Shown here: positions 34,886 to 49,149 of the stretch, one piece after another
Layout of the letters: every line of letters begins with the position of its first letter
How positions within the stretch are numbered: position 1 is the stretch's first letter
Made by a program: the position numbers and the translations under genes
Origin: Raphanus sativus
Lineage: Eukaryota > Streptophyta > Magnoliopsida > Brassicales > Brassicaceae
Length of the DNA stretch: 64,000 nucleotides
Direction: 5' to 3'
Assembly: GCF_000801105.2 (NCBI RefSeq)
Contig: NC_079519.1
Span: 28,743,288 to 28,807,287 of the forward strand
Notes under the pieces: model-generated
What the model was told of the DNA's origin: nothing
The model's input: the letters and a program-made list of their open reading frames with translations, nothing else
Database searches by the model: none

Positions 34886-37482
34886 TAATTTTCTTACCAT
34901 GATGTTACACAGAATAAGGAAATTTTTTTGCTTAAATACACAGAATAAGGAATTGAGATTTGTATTTTTTTATACTTCATCTATGAAGATAAATTTTGTT
35001 TTGTTTTGGAAATGTATTTGTAAAGTATTTTTTATTAATTTTTATAATATATAAATGGGTTCTTAGAAGTCCATATTGTTACTCCATGTTTTAGTTTTAG
35101 ATTCTTGGAATTGCTAGAGATGAAAATGTAGAATTATTTGAAATGAGGAACCATTATTACTTGCGAGGGTTTGATATGAAGTGCATAATGATAAAAAGAG
35201 AGAGTGACTTACTGACTTATTTCTATTTGAATTATGATTTTGATTAATATTATAAACATTATAATTTCTTATGGAGCATGTGATGGAATTATTTCCTCTA
35301 GATTTCGTTATTTGCAAGCAAATCATGAATCAACACTACCGATAACAATATCTTTTTAGCATACAATCATACTCTCATTAGCATCATAAACTAACATTTT
35401 TTTTATAATAACTTGTTATATGAGAACATGAATGTTGTAATCAATCATCACAAAACTTGTGGTTATTCATTTTGTTTGTTAAAAACGTATGATTCTTTTA
35501 TACATACCTAAAGTACGTATATTTCTACTTATCAATTATAGTTCAGTAAACTTGGACAGTCCATAAACCGGAAGAAACTTTCTCAAAAAAAAAAATAGTT
35601 CAGTAGCAACGCACCAACATTTTCGAAATAGTATATCAGCACCAAAGTTCAGAACGTAATGTTTAATTTTAATATAGTTTGTATAATAATTTGAAGTAGG
35701 ACAGTATGCGGAGATATATAAAACGTGTTACGATAAAACTGTAGTTAGAGAGTGACCGAGAATCTGCTCTCTTTCGTAACCGATGTTTGTTTTTTGAGAC
35801 AAATCACGTTTATATCGCTTTTTCTTAATTAGGTATGGAAGATTCTACTAGTTTGACAAAATATGAACTAAAATCAGTTTTGCTCTGACGTTGTATCTGC
35901 TAATAATAAGTTAGTTAGAAAAAAGCAATAATTACTGCTACTCAACCAATTGACAGAAGAGTTTTTTTCCCAAATGGGCACACTTCTAGACTAGTAAATT
36001 TCTGCATTAGCACATGCCGATTCTAAATAAGTTATAGATAGATTTTCAATGTGAACTGATTTTAGAAAATGTTGTGAAAGGCCTTAAATACAATAACCAA
36101 TAGTTTATATGCATTTGGGCAGCTTAGGTTATTTTATGAAACAAAAATTATTGGTATTAATCAAAGTATATTCTAGGTATGACTATATATCCAATATATA
36201 CATATTTATAATGGCTTGGCACCCATAGTTTAATGGTTTGTATACTAATGTTATCATCATATTATAACAACATAAATTTTTGGTCAATGAAACACAACTT
36301 AAGTCCTTGACACAAAAAAGCACAACTTAAGTTCAATTATAGTAGATTTTTAGTATGATGTAAAGAGTACTGTCAAATGCAAATTTTATAATATAGTTCA
36401 AAATGGTGGTTAGAAAAAGTGATCATGAATTTAGACTGCATGTCTGGTCTTTAAAGAATTTCGCGGAACGGATTGTTATTGTGGGACTAGATTTGGGATG
36501 GGCTGAAATGGGTCATGCATGATTACATGAACCTGCGTTTTTTCTACTTCATTTTTTGTTTTACTTGAAAAATAAGAACGAACGAGAAGAAGGTAATTCG
36601 TGCGACTTTTCTCCCGAGAAAATGAAGGGAGCCCACGATTCGAGCTCCGGTGATGATGATTCAAGCTCCGACGATGACGATTTGAGTTCCGGTGGTGTTT
36701 TAGTTTAGTGTTCTTTTATTTATTTATTTTGGGACTGGCAGCTTTAGTTTGGTGGTTATTTTAATTTAATTTTTAGATTCATCAAAATAAAAAACTGGTT
36801 ATGAACTTATGAGTTATAAGCTAATGAAAAATATCTTCTGCAATTATCTTTAATTGGTATGTTAATATATTTAGAGTATGACAAAATTGATTATAACTAT
36901 TGTTTTGAATAATAAATAAACAAATGAATGACTGATGAATCATGTCTTAGTGGTCTAAAACGTTCTGGAATGGTATGAGCATCCTGTTGCGTATATTATC
37001 ATATGTCATGTGGTCAAGCCGTAAAGACTTGTACATATAGCTGAACTGATTTGGATAGCCATTCCAGAGATCGCGGTTTGTGCGGTCCTGAGTTACTATG
37101 ACCCACTTGAAGATAATTTCATTGCGGTTCGGGATGGGACATCCTTTTCATTTCTAAGAGTAGTCAAACGTAATTTTTTATAAGGTAATTAAAATTGTCT
37201 ACGATAAAAAAAAATAATAAGATGGATACTCTCCCATGCCCATTCTTAAAAAATAGAGTAGGGCCTTTATATTTAACCCCGGAACCGGCGGGTTTGGAAC
37301 CGTGAAATCACGTTTGAAATTTTGAATAACCGGGAATTCAAATTCCAAACCGTCAAAGCAAACCGTTACCTTCAATAACCGATAATTTGGTAGCCACGCA
37401 AAGCTAGAGGGGTCTTCCACATTTCGTCGTCACTTTTCTCTCATTGACATCGGAAACTTCACTTCTCAGCCACAAGAAAAAA
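34886..37482. other. Intergenic, nothing firm identified
   Basis: AT-rich DNA without a supported gene. A 28-codon frame at 36622-36708 encodes a Ser/Asp-rich repeat (two SSS-DDD type units) and may be a low-complexity fragment. The last 100 bp before 37483 serve as promoter and leader of the next gene. Confidence 0.45.
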
Positions 37483-38867
37483 ATGGCGGCAATCAGGACG
37501 ATGACGAGCTTGATCATACGCGAGTTTATCCACCACCCTCTCCTCTTCCACTCCTCCTCGAAATCGTGCCACTCTCTTTTCCCATCGCTCCGTCGCACTC
37601 CCGGGGTCTCTCTCGTTCACTCCAGTTCCCGATTCGGATCCTTCCGATGCGCGGCGTCGAATCCCGGTGGAGGTGGTGATCGGAAAGTTTCGTCACGGTT
37701 GTCTCAGGTGCAACAGATGCTTCACGAGGCGGAGGAGAGAGCTAGCTCCGCTGGCAACGAGCCTACTCCTCAAATCACTCTCGGTAAGGGTTTAGATTTC
37801 TGATTTAAATTAAAAGTTTGTCGATTTAGTGAAACAAGGCATCGACACTGTTACAATTAGAACTGTGTTCCGTAGTCATTTTGATGAAAACATTTACAGA
37901 CAATGCTACAAATGTTATTATAGAACTCTATTTTATACTGATTTTGATGGAATTACAATTATAGTTCGATCTGTTCATACTCATGGTTTCATTTGTTTAT
38001 CTGTTTGGTATATACTTGCAGACCATGTTACGCTTAACTTTGCTAGAAGCGGTGGTCCTGGAGGCCAAAATGTGAACAAAGGTCTGACCTTTTCTTCTTT
38101 GCATTCATGTATCAATGCTTGTATATCCTTCACATGTTTACCTGCTTTTTCTTTTTTTCAGTGAATACCAAAGTAGATATGCGCTTCAATGTGAAAAACG
38201 CCTACTGGTTAAGTGAGAGGATCAGGGAGAAAATCTTACAGACGGTTTGTTTTTTTACAATACTATGACCACGAGTTTTATTTCTTATCATGTTCCATTT
38301 AGTTAGTAAAGATAGTTGCGTACAAGTTGTTTGATGCTTGGAGCTGATCTTAACAGGAGAAGAATCGGATCAACAGGGACGGAGAACTTGTGATATCTTC
38401 AACCAAAACCAGGACGCAGAAGTCAGTAACCTAATCATCATCTCTTTCTTGTTCCATTTTTCAAGCAAACAGTCCCATTTTCTAACACTATTTTTTTTTT
38501 ACGCAGAGGCAACATCGACGATGCACTTGCAAAGCTACAGGTAAACTTTCTAATTTGAATGTCGCCATCTTTGGTTCCTGTATGATGCTGAGGTGTTTTG
38601 GTTTAAACTTCATCAGGCGATTATTGATGCGGCTTCATATGTTCCACCTCCACCATCAGAAGAACAGAAGAAGAAAATCGTAAAGATGTAAGAACCGATC
38701 CTCCTTTCCATGGATCCATCTCTCTTCCTTCACCACCCTCAACGCTTTACAAAGGTGATTTCTTTACATTTTTCAGGGCTGCGAAAGCTGATGAGAAACG
38801 GCTTAAAAGCAAAAAAGTTCTTTCGGACAAGAAAGCTGCCAGAAGAGACCGCAGTAGTTGGGACTAA
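37483..38867 (+). CDS. Organellar ICT1/YaeJ-type peptidyl-tRNA hydrolase (class I release-factor fold), 7 exons
   Basis: Proteins of this group hydrolyse peptidyl-tRNA on stalled ribosomes without reading a stop codon. Exons are 37483-37783, 38022-38081, 38162-38244, 38357-38421, 38507-38540, 38617-38687 and 38777-38867, joined in frame to 234 residues. The catalytic GGQ is G114-Q116 within SGGPGGQNVNK, encoded by the small exon 2. A basic C-terminal tail (KRLKSKKVLSDKKAARRDR) is the ICT1/YaeJ-type extension that enters the mRNA channel; the stop-codon-recognition domains of true release factors are absent. The N-terminus is rich in Ser/Arg and hydrophobic residues, fitting a plastid or mitochondrial transit peptide of about 60 residues. 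I chose the ATG at 37483 (AAAAATGGCG); an in-frame ATG at 37444 would add 13 residues. It corresponds by position and content to At1g62850. Confidence 0.9.
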
Positions 38868-39014
38868 AACTTAAACCAATACAATGGAGTCTATGTTGAG
38901 TCCAAATCGTTAACTTAGAGATGAGTATGGCACTTTCTTGGCCTTTAATGTTACGCAGCAATTAAAAAAAAACATATCATTCACAGTTTATTCTATAGTT
39001 TATATATTTATATT

Positions 39015-39237
39015 TTACTTTATAATAACAAGTACTTCTTCTCCTGATCTTTGATCAAATATGCTTGATTCATTCCTCTTGTTGTTACCACTCTTCTGGA
39101 AGCTTCTGGCTGCAACCACATGAGCAATCCCTACACCACCGGAAACCAGATAAGCCACTGTTCTCACAACGGCTCTTTCGACTACCAAACGCAGCATTTC
39201 TCAAAACCTTCGCTGCAGCAAAATGCGTTTGGTGTTG
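39015..39237 (-). pseudogene. Truncated DUF1442 gene relic (At1g62840-like)
   Basis: Read on the minus strand, about 39237-39190 encodes THFAAAKVLRNAAFGSR. After a frameshift and an apparent internal deletion, 39178-39015 encodes AVVRTVAYLVSGGVGIAHVV and then DQRSGEEVLVIIK before a stop. These are, from memory, the C-terminal features of plant DUF1442 proteins (the LRNAAFGSR block, the VRT-G-GIAHV strand and the RSGEE end). The N-terminal two thirds is missing. In Arabidopsis the DUF1442 gene At1g62840 lies between the orthologues of the two flanking genes, so this is probably the decayed resident copy. Confidence 0.72.
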
Positions 39238-39413
39238 AATCGGCTACGTTTAAAACCAACGCTTATGGGCTACGTTTAAAACCTTCTGACCATGTTTCCA
39301 TATTGGGCCAGGCCCATTTATAGTGGACTCTTTTGATTTTATCAAAAAACCCCCGCTCGTCTTTTCTCACTCAACACCGCAAGATAATACACAGATCCTA
39401 AAGCTTCACTGCG

Positions 39414-41528
39414 ATGGAGCAGGATCAAGAGATCCGACCCGAAAGCCCGGAAAAACCGAATACGGTCACGGATAGTTTAACCAACGCCCAAGCCTCTCTA
39501 ACGAAGGAAGCCGTTACACCCCCCAACACCGACGCCAAAATCGACAATGACGTCGCCGAAGCAGATCCAAACCCTACGCCCACCGAGAAACCGCTTCCTA
39601 GCGAATCCGACGAGGAACCGGACGTTCCGAGCATCTCAGAATCCCTCGAAGAAGAAGAATCCTCCGATCTCGTAACGGAGCCTCGATCCCAAAACCCTAA
39701 CCCGCTGGAGCCGGGGCCCAGGGCGAGAAAACGCCGCCGCAGGAAGCGGTTCTTCACGGAGATAAACTCCTCCTCGGCCGCGAACAACCAGGCCTTCTCC
39801 CGCAACCGCCGCGGCAGCGTCGGGAAAGAGCTTGACTCCGAAGCCCTGACGGCGATGTCGGTGGGGTTTCCGGTGAACTCGCTCACGGAGGAGGAGATCG
39901 AGGCCAACGTGGTGCCGATCATCGGAGGGAAGGAGCAGGCGAACTACATCGTCGTGAGGAACCACATCGTCGCGCTGTGGAGGTCCAACGTCTCCAACTG
40001 GCTGACGAGAGACCACGCGCTCGAGTCTATACGGTTGGAGCACAAGACGTTGGTGGATACCGCTTACAAGTTTCTGTTGGAGCACGGTTATATTAATTTC
40101 GGTTTAGCTCCGGTTATCAAAGAGGCGAGATTGAGGTCTTTTGACGGTTTGGAGCCGCCTAATGTGGTGGTTGTTGGCGCCGGTTTAGCTGGTTTGGTTG
40201 CTGCTAGGCAGTTGTTGTCGATGGGGTTTAGGGTTTTGGTTTTGGAAGGGAGGGATAGACCGGGCGGGCGGGTTAAGACCCGGAAGATGAGAGGTGGGGA
40301 TGGTGGTGTTGAGGCGATGGCTGATGTTGGTGGGAGTGTGTTGACTGGGATCAATGGGAATCCACTAGGTGTGTTGGCGAGGCAGTTAGGTTTGCCTCTC
40401 CATAAGGTTAGAGATATCTGTCCTTTGTATCTACCTAGCGGCGAGCTTGTTGACGTTGGTGTTGATTCGAAGATTGAGGTGTCGTTTAATAAGCTGTTGG
40501 ATAGGGTTTGTAAGTTGAGACAGTCGATGATTGAGGAGATTAAATCTGTGGATGTGCCGTTAGGGGAAGCGCTGGAGACTTTTAGGTTGGTTTACGGTGT
40601 TGCTGAGGAGCAGGAGGAGAGGATGCTGTTCGATTGGCATTTGGCGAATTTGGAGTATGCGAATGCGACGCTGCTAGGGAACTTGTCGATGGCGTATTGG
40701 GATCAGGATGATCCGTATGAGATGGGTGGTGATCATTGTTTCATCCCTGGAGGGAACGAGACGTTTGTGCACGCCTTGGCTGAGAATCTGCCTGTTTTCT
40801 ATGGGAACGTTGTGGAGAGTGTTAGGTACGGAAGGGACGGTGTTGTGGTTTATGCGGGGGATAAGGAGTTCTCATGCGACATGGCTCTCTGCACTGTTCC
40901 GTTAGGTGTTCTGAAGAAGGGGAGCATTGGGTTTTACCCTGAGCTTCCTGAGAAGAAGAGAGAAGCGATTCAGAGACTCGGGTACGGACTGTTGAACAAG
41001 GTTGCCATGTTGTTTCCTTATAACTTTTGGGGGGAGGAGATTGATACGTTTGGGAGATTAACCGAAGATTCTAGCACGAGAGGAGAGTTCTTCTTGTTCT
41101 ACAGCTACTCTTCGGTCTCTGGTGGTCCGTTGCTCGTAGCACTTGTAGCTGGAGACGCCGCAGAGAGGTTTGAGAAAATGTCGCCTACTGATTCCGTTAA
41201 AAGGGTGTTGCAGATACTGCGTGGGATTTATCACCCGAAAGGAATCGTTGTTCCTGATCCGGTTCAAGCCCTCTGTTCCAGATGGGGACAAGACAAGTTT
41301 TCGTACGGTTCTTACTCGTATGTTGCGGTGGGTTCATCTGGAGATGATTATGACATTTTAGCTGAGAGTGTTGGAGATGGGAGAGTGTTCTTTGCTGGTG
41401 AAGCGACGAACAAACAATATCCGGCTACAATGCACGGAGCCTTCTTAAGTGGAATGAGAGAAGCAGCAAACATACTTAGAGTTGCTAGAAGAAGGGCATC
41501 ATCATTGGCTTCAGACAGTGCTAAGTGA
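39414..41528 (+). CDS. LDL1: LSD1-like histone H3K4 demethylase (LDL1/SWP1-like), C-terminal extension absent
   Basis: LDL1 is a nuclear FAD-dependent amine oxidase that removes methyl groups from histone H3 lysine 4 and helps repress loci such as FLC. This intronless gene encodes 704 residues. They comprise an acidic N-terminus, a basic patch RARKRRRRKRFF near residue 103, a SWIRM domain at about 145-240 (SVGFPVNSLTEEEIEANVV to EHGYINFGLAPVIKEA), the FAD-binding GAGLAGLVAARQLLSMGF from about 254 with E..GRDRPGGR, and the amine-oxidase domain. The lysine that lines the flavin is in LLNKVAML, about residue 529. The oxidase ends with the FAD motif FFAGEATNKQYPATMHGAFL and then RVARRRASS. Arabidopsis LDL1 (At1g62830) is, by memory, about 844 residues with a roughly 140-residue extension after this point; here a stop follows 8 codons later and no homologous sequence is seen downstream. 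The catalytic domains look intact. Confidence 0.92.
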   Translation: MEQDQEIRPESPEKPNTVTDSLTNAQASLTKEAVTPPNTDAKIDNDVAEADPNPTPTEKPLPSESDEEPDVPSISESLEEEESSDLVTEPRSQNPNPLEPGPRARKRRRRKRFFTEINSSSAANNQAFSRNRRGSVGKELDSEALTAMSVGFPVNSLTEEEIEANVVPIIGGKEQANYIVVRNHIVALWRSNVSNWLTRDHALESIRLEHKTLVDTAYKFLLEHGYINFGLAPVIKEARLRSFDGLEPPNVVVVGAGLAGLVAARQLLSMGFRVLVLEGRDRPGGRVKTRKMRGGDGGVEAMADVGGSVLTGINGNPLGVLARQLGLPLHKVRDICPLYLPSGELVDVGVDSKIEVSFNKLLDRVCKLRQSMIEEIKSVDVPLGEALETFRLVYGVAEEQEERMLFDWHLANLEYANATLLGNLSMAYWDQDDPYEMGGDHCFIPGGNETFVHALAENLPVFYGNVVESVRYGRDGVVVYAGDKEFSCDMALCTVPLGVLKKGSIGFYPELPEKKREAIQRLGYGLLNKVAMLFPYNFWGEEIDTFGRLTEDSSTRGEFFLFYSYSSVSGGPLLVALVAGDAAERFEKMSPTDSVKRVLQILRGIYHPKGIVVPDPVQALCSRWGQDKFSYGSYSYVAVGSSGDDYDILAESVGDGRVFFAGEATNKQYPATMHGAFLSGMREAANILRVARRRASSLASDSAK

Positions 41529-43108
41529 GATCTAATCTTTAGTTTGGATTTTATTTTATTTTAAGATAGGATCTGGAAGTTATGTCTGCGATCCCTTGGA
41601 CTTATCTCCAGAATGATCAGTCTCTTATCTTTATTCTTCTGTAATCCATTGAGCTCTCTGGAAAATATGGTTCACTTCAAATATGTCATAGATGTTGTTC
41701 GTTGGTGCTTGAACTTACCTTCATCTGCTGTATCAAGTCGTTGCTCTTTGAGTTTGACTTTGGCTTATTCTACAACCACATTATCGTCTAAGTTCATTAA
41801 CTATGATTGTTCTGTTGGGGAACTTGGGATCATGAAATGATATTAGAAATCTTGGGTTTTGATCTTCAGTATCTTTGGATTTTGTGTTGTTGGGTTTCCA
41901 TGTTACGTCACATATATGGCAGATAAAGGGTTATAAATCTGATTTGCAAGTCATTGAAACGCAGATCACGATGAAGAAAGTGGCTCTCTTTTCATCCTTT
42001 TTTGTCTTCATGTCCTGCATCAGATCATATCTCTTTGAGATTGATTTTGACTCACGGCATTATTTTCTTGTTCATTTCTTAGTTTGGTGGAATACTGAAG
42101 CAGCGTGCAATTAGATCGTGTTATTAGTTATTTATATTATTTATTTTAATAGTTTTTCTATTTTAGTTAGTACAAGGTTTTCATAGCTTTTAGGTTTTTA
42201 TATAAATAGTTTATGGTTTTATCTGATTTGAGATTTTCTTTTTATTTCTTATTTTCGGTTGATCTATTAAAACTTGCAACAAATTTTTAAAGACGTTTTT
42301 AGATATTCTTATTATTTACTTATATTATCTTTATTTTAATAGTTTAGTGCTAAGAATTCGATTTAAGATTCGAGGATGAAAAGATTCAGTTGGTAAAATT
42401 TAATGCAACATGGAATTAAAATAATTACTGTTTATTTGTATTATTTTTATTCTAATAGTTTTTTGTTTTAACTATTATTGGTGTTTCAATAACTTTTAGG
42501 TTTTTATATAAATAATCTTTTAAATAGTTTTATTCATATTATGATTGATTTATAAAATAAAAGTTTGATACCCTTTATTTTCCTTGTAACTGCTAAACCT
42601 TGAGAATTTTTAATAAAATAAGAAGACAGTTTTTAGGTATATGGTAAATAACATTGTTTTATTATTATAGCTTCTGCTACAGCAAATACCGGAATTTATT
42701 GTGTCATCAATGTCTGGACATTGTGTTGCAATGACTATGGATTCGGATCGACCTCGTTCAACTGAGTATTTTATCAGGTCAGTAAATTATTCAGCTTTTT
42801 GTTGCTTGGTTGGTGAAAACAGCGAGGGAAATAATCTGGTTATATACTTATATTAGGTTTAGTTCGGCATTACAAACCATCAGAAGGCACAGAGTGAAAT
42901 GGGGATGATCTCTAGGTGTATTGTATACGTGGTTTGGTATCAACTATCAAGAGAGATAAAGACGAAGTCGTTGAGCTAATAAAATATGATCCCATCGTAA
43001 ATTGTTATGGAGCAAATTACAGATATTAAAAAGTTCTTAGCAAATATGAAATATTATATTTTTCTATTTAGAAAATGTGTAAAGCTGCTTCATGCATGTA
43101 TACCAGGT
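41529..43108. other. Intergenic, with one possible orphan exon
   Basis: In Arabidopsis, At1g62820 (a calmodulin-like gene) and At1g62810 (a copper amine oxidase) lie here by memory, but no trace of either is visible. About 42683-42777 is an open 95-nt segment preceded by a pyrimidine tract and CAG and followed by GTCAGT. It could encode GHCVAMTMDSDRPRSTEYFI, which I do not recognise. The rest is AT-rich. Confidence 0.4.
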
Positions 43109-44461
43109 CACTACAAGAAAACGGTACCGACTCCGACAAAATGTTTCCGATGACCCTTGTTCTCAGAAAATTCCTAATAACTTAGCGAGAGAGTAGTGAG
43201 GATTCATTAATTTCATCGGAATTTTGAAGGACTTTTCCGAGAAAAAAAAGTTATCGGGAACGTCTCGTTAAATTCTCGGAAAATTCTCGGATTGTACCTT
43301 CAAATAAAATTTCTCGCTATTTTGTCAAAGGTTATCATCGGGAAATAGTCAGTGTTAAAAAGGAGATTGTTCCGATGAATTTACATGATACCATCGTCGG
43401 AAATTTTGTATTATATACACAGATCTGTATCGTGTATATAACTGATAATATATAATATTTGAAGCTTAATATTTAATATATAAATATGTGGTTCACAGCG
43501 ATTTCATGATTTCGAAACATATGTATTTAATAATTTTTATTTAATATAATAAATCCTCTTTTTTTTAGCAACAATATAGATCCTCTTCTCTATCAATATT
43601 CGGCTTATCTTCTCTTCTATGACTTATGTTCCCAGATCTCCATGAATGATTCCCTTTTCTTCTTCTTATTTCCTCCATTTTTATCTTCTTTGGTTCCTTT
43701 TTTTCTCCTCGTTTCTTCTTCCCATGCTCTCATTATGTTTATTTTTAGATCGGTGATTCTTTCAAGAGACATTCATATTTATTTATGTTTTTTTAGATCT
43801 GTGATTCTTTCAAGAGCCACAACTAGTACCTCAACTCCTTGGACCGCCGTAACTGTAACTCTCTGCACGGCTACTCCGGAACTCCTTACACCACCACCGC
43901 CGGAACTTCTTAATCACCACCGACGGAACTCCTTACACCACCACCGATGGAACTCCTTACACCACCACCGCCGGAACTCCTTGCACCGCCACCTGCAACT
44001 CATTCCCAGTCACCGCCGCAACTCCTTGTAGCCGGAGCCTTCAGACCAACACCGCATCGAACTCCGGCACCATATATTATTACTTTTGTTTTTATTTTAT
44101 AGAATTTAATAATTAATTGTTTATATGTAATATATATTTGATAGTTTAATATTATTTGAATTATATTTCTATTTCTATTTGTATTTTATTAATTTGTTTT
44201 TTTTAATTAAAAATATTAAATTGTCGGAAGTTTGTCTGTACATATCCCTCTAATGTTTCTCGGTATCTTCCGATCATTCTGCGAGAAAGACTTCCGACAA
44301 GATTAGTCATCGGAATTTACCGGCTTATTTCCGAGAAATGGAAATTACCGAGAGCCAAACTCCGACTAATATTCTATTCTCGGGAAATAGTAGGAAAGGG
44401 TCATTACCGTGTAACTTCCGATGAATATAGTTGTCGGCGCTTATGCATTATTCTTGTAGTG
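43109..44461 (+). mobile_element. Non-autonomous CACTA (En/Spm-type) element, 1353 bp
   Basis: The left end is CACTACAAGAAAACGG and the right end, read inward, CACTACAAGAATAATG. The target duplication is GGT on both sides (43106-43108 and 44462-44464), the 3-bp size expected for CACTA elements. Both subterminal regions are full of short direct and inverted words such as CCGAGAA, TCGGAA and CCGACAA, the usual transposase-binding repeats. No transposase is encoded. The interior holds a GC-richer minisatellite (see the separate entry). Confidence 0.88.
43850..44030 (+). repeat. Minisatellite within the CACTA element
   Basis: About seven imperfect tandem copies of a roughly 25-bp unit built on GGAACTCCTTACACCACCAC fill this stretch. 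A frame from 43642 reads through it to give a His/Arg/Pro/Asn-Ser-Leu repeat, with no sign that it is a real protein. The GC-rich composition contrasts with the AT-rich rest of the element and suggests captured DNA. Confidence 0.7.
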
Positions 44462-44464
44462 GGT

Positions 44465-45109
44465 GGAGTATATTCTTATCTCTAATTTTATAATTAAATA
44501 AATCCACTCACAGTGAAAAAAATAAATCAAATAGAATTGTATACAATAATCAAGATTTAAAAACTCAGAAAATCATATTCAGATAAGCTGACTAGCAGAG
44601 TAATGAGAAAGTTCCGTTTAAACTGCCAAAATTTAAGAACATGCACCGAGGATTGACGAAAATACTCGTGAACAATTAAGAAAATACTTCATCTTAGACC
44701 GTTACGTTTTTTTTTTTCTGGTTTTCTCGGTGGCGTTGGGCATGCCTTTCTCACACAGCATGAAGCACGGCTCTTATCAGTACGGGACACCTACTATCAA
44801 ATTTAAAATGACCATATGTCTTAGTTTAGATATATTACTATAATAAGTGACAAAAAGAAGATATATTATTATCACATAAAGGCAAGTTTTTTATTTAAGA
44901 AATGAATCTTTTATCTGTATAAGGCAAGTTTTTTATTTAAGAAATGAATCTTTTATCTGTATAAGGCAAGTTTATGTATTAAACAAAACTTGTTTGGTTA
45001 ACCTACTCATGCTTTGACTTCAGATGACAATCCTTTAAGTAACTGGTCGACCGTTTCTAATGTATATCCAAATTCACTTCAACACTTCAACTGAGTCAAA
45101 CGTTTTCTC
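44465..45109. other. Upstream region of the aspartate aminotransferase gene
   Basis: AT-rich intergenic DNA. The last 140 bp before the ATG form the promoter-proximal leader. It includes the 42-bp tandem repeat listed separately. Confidence 0.4.
44881..44973. repeat. Perfect 42-bp tandem repeat, 2.2 copies
   Basis: The unit begins GGCAAGTTTTTTATTTAAGA and restarts at 44923 and, partially, at 44965. The two full copies are identical, indicating a recent slippage-type duplication about 140-230 bp upstream of the aminotransferase start codon. Confidence 0.92.

Positions 45110-49149
<4,040 letters not shown>

Noticed and set aside
36622..36708. Ser/Asp-repeat micro-ORF
   Set aside because: Only 28 codons, low-complexity, no upstream gene structure; mentioned in the gap description only.
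39425..40354. Minus-strand frames opposite LDL1
   Set aside because: They mirror the LDL1 codons and have no independent support.
43642..44031. 129-codon frame with His/Arg repeats as a gene
   Set aside because: It is produced by a minisatellite inside a CACTA element, with no promoter or homologue recognised.
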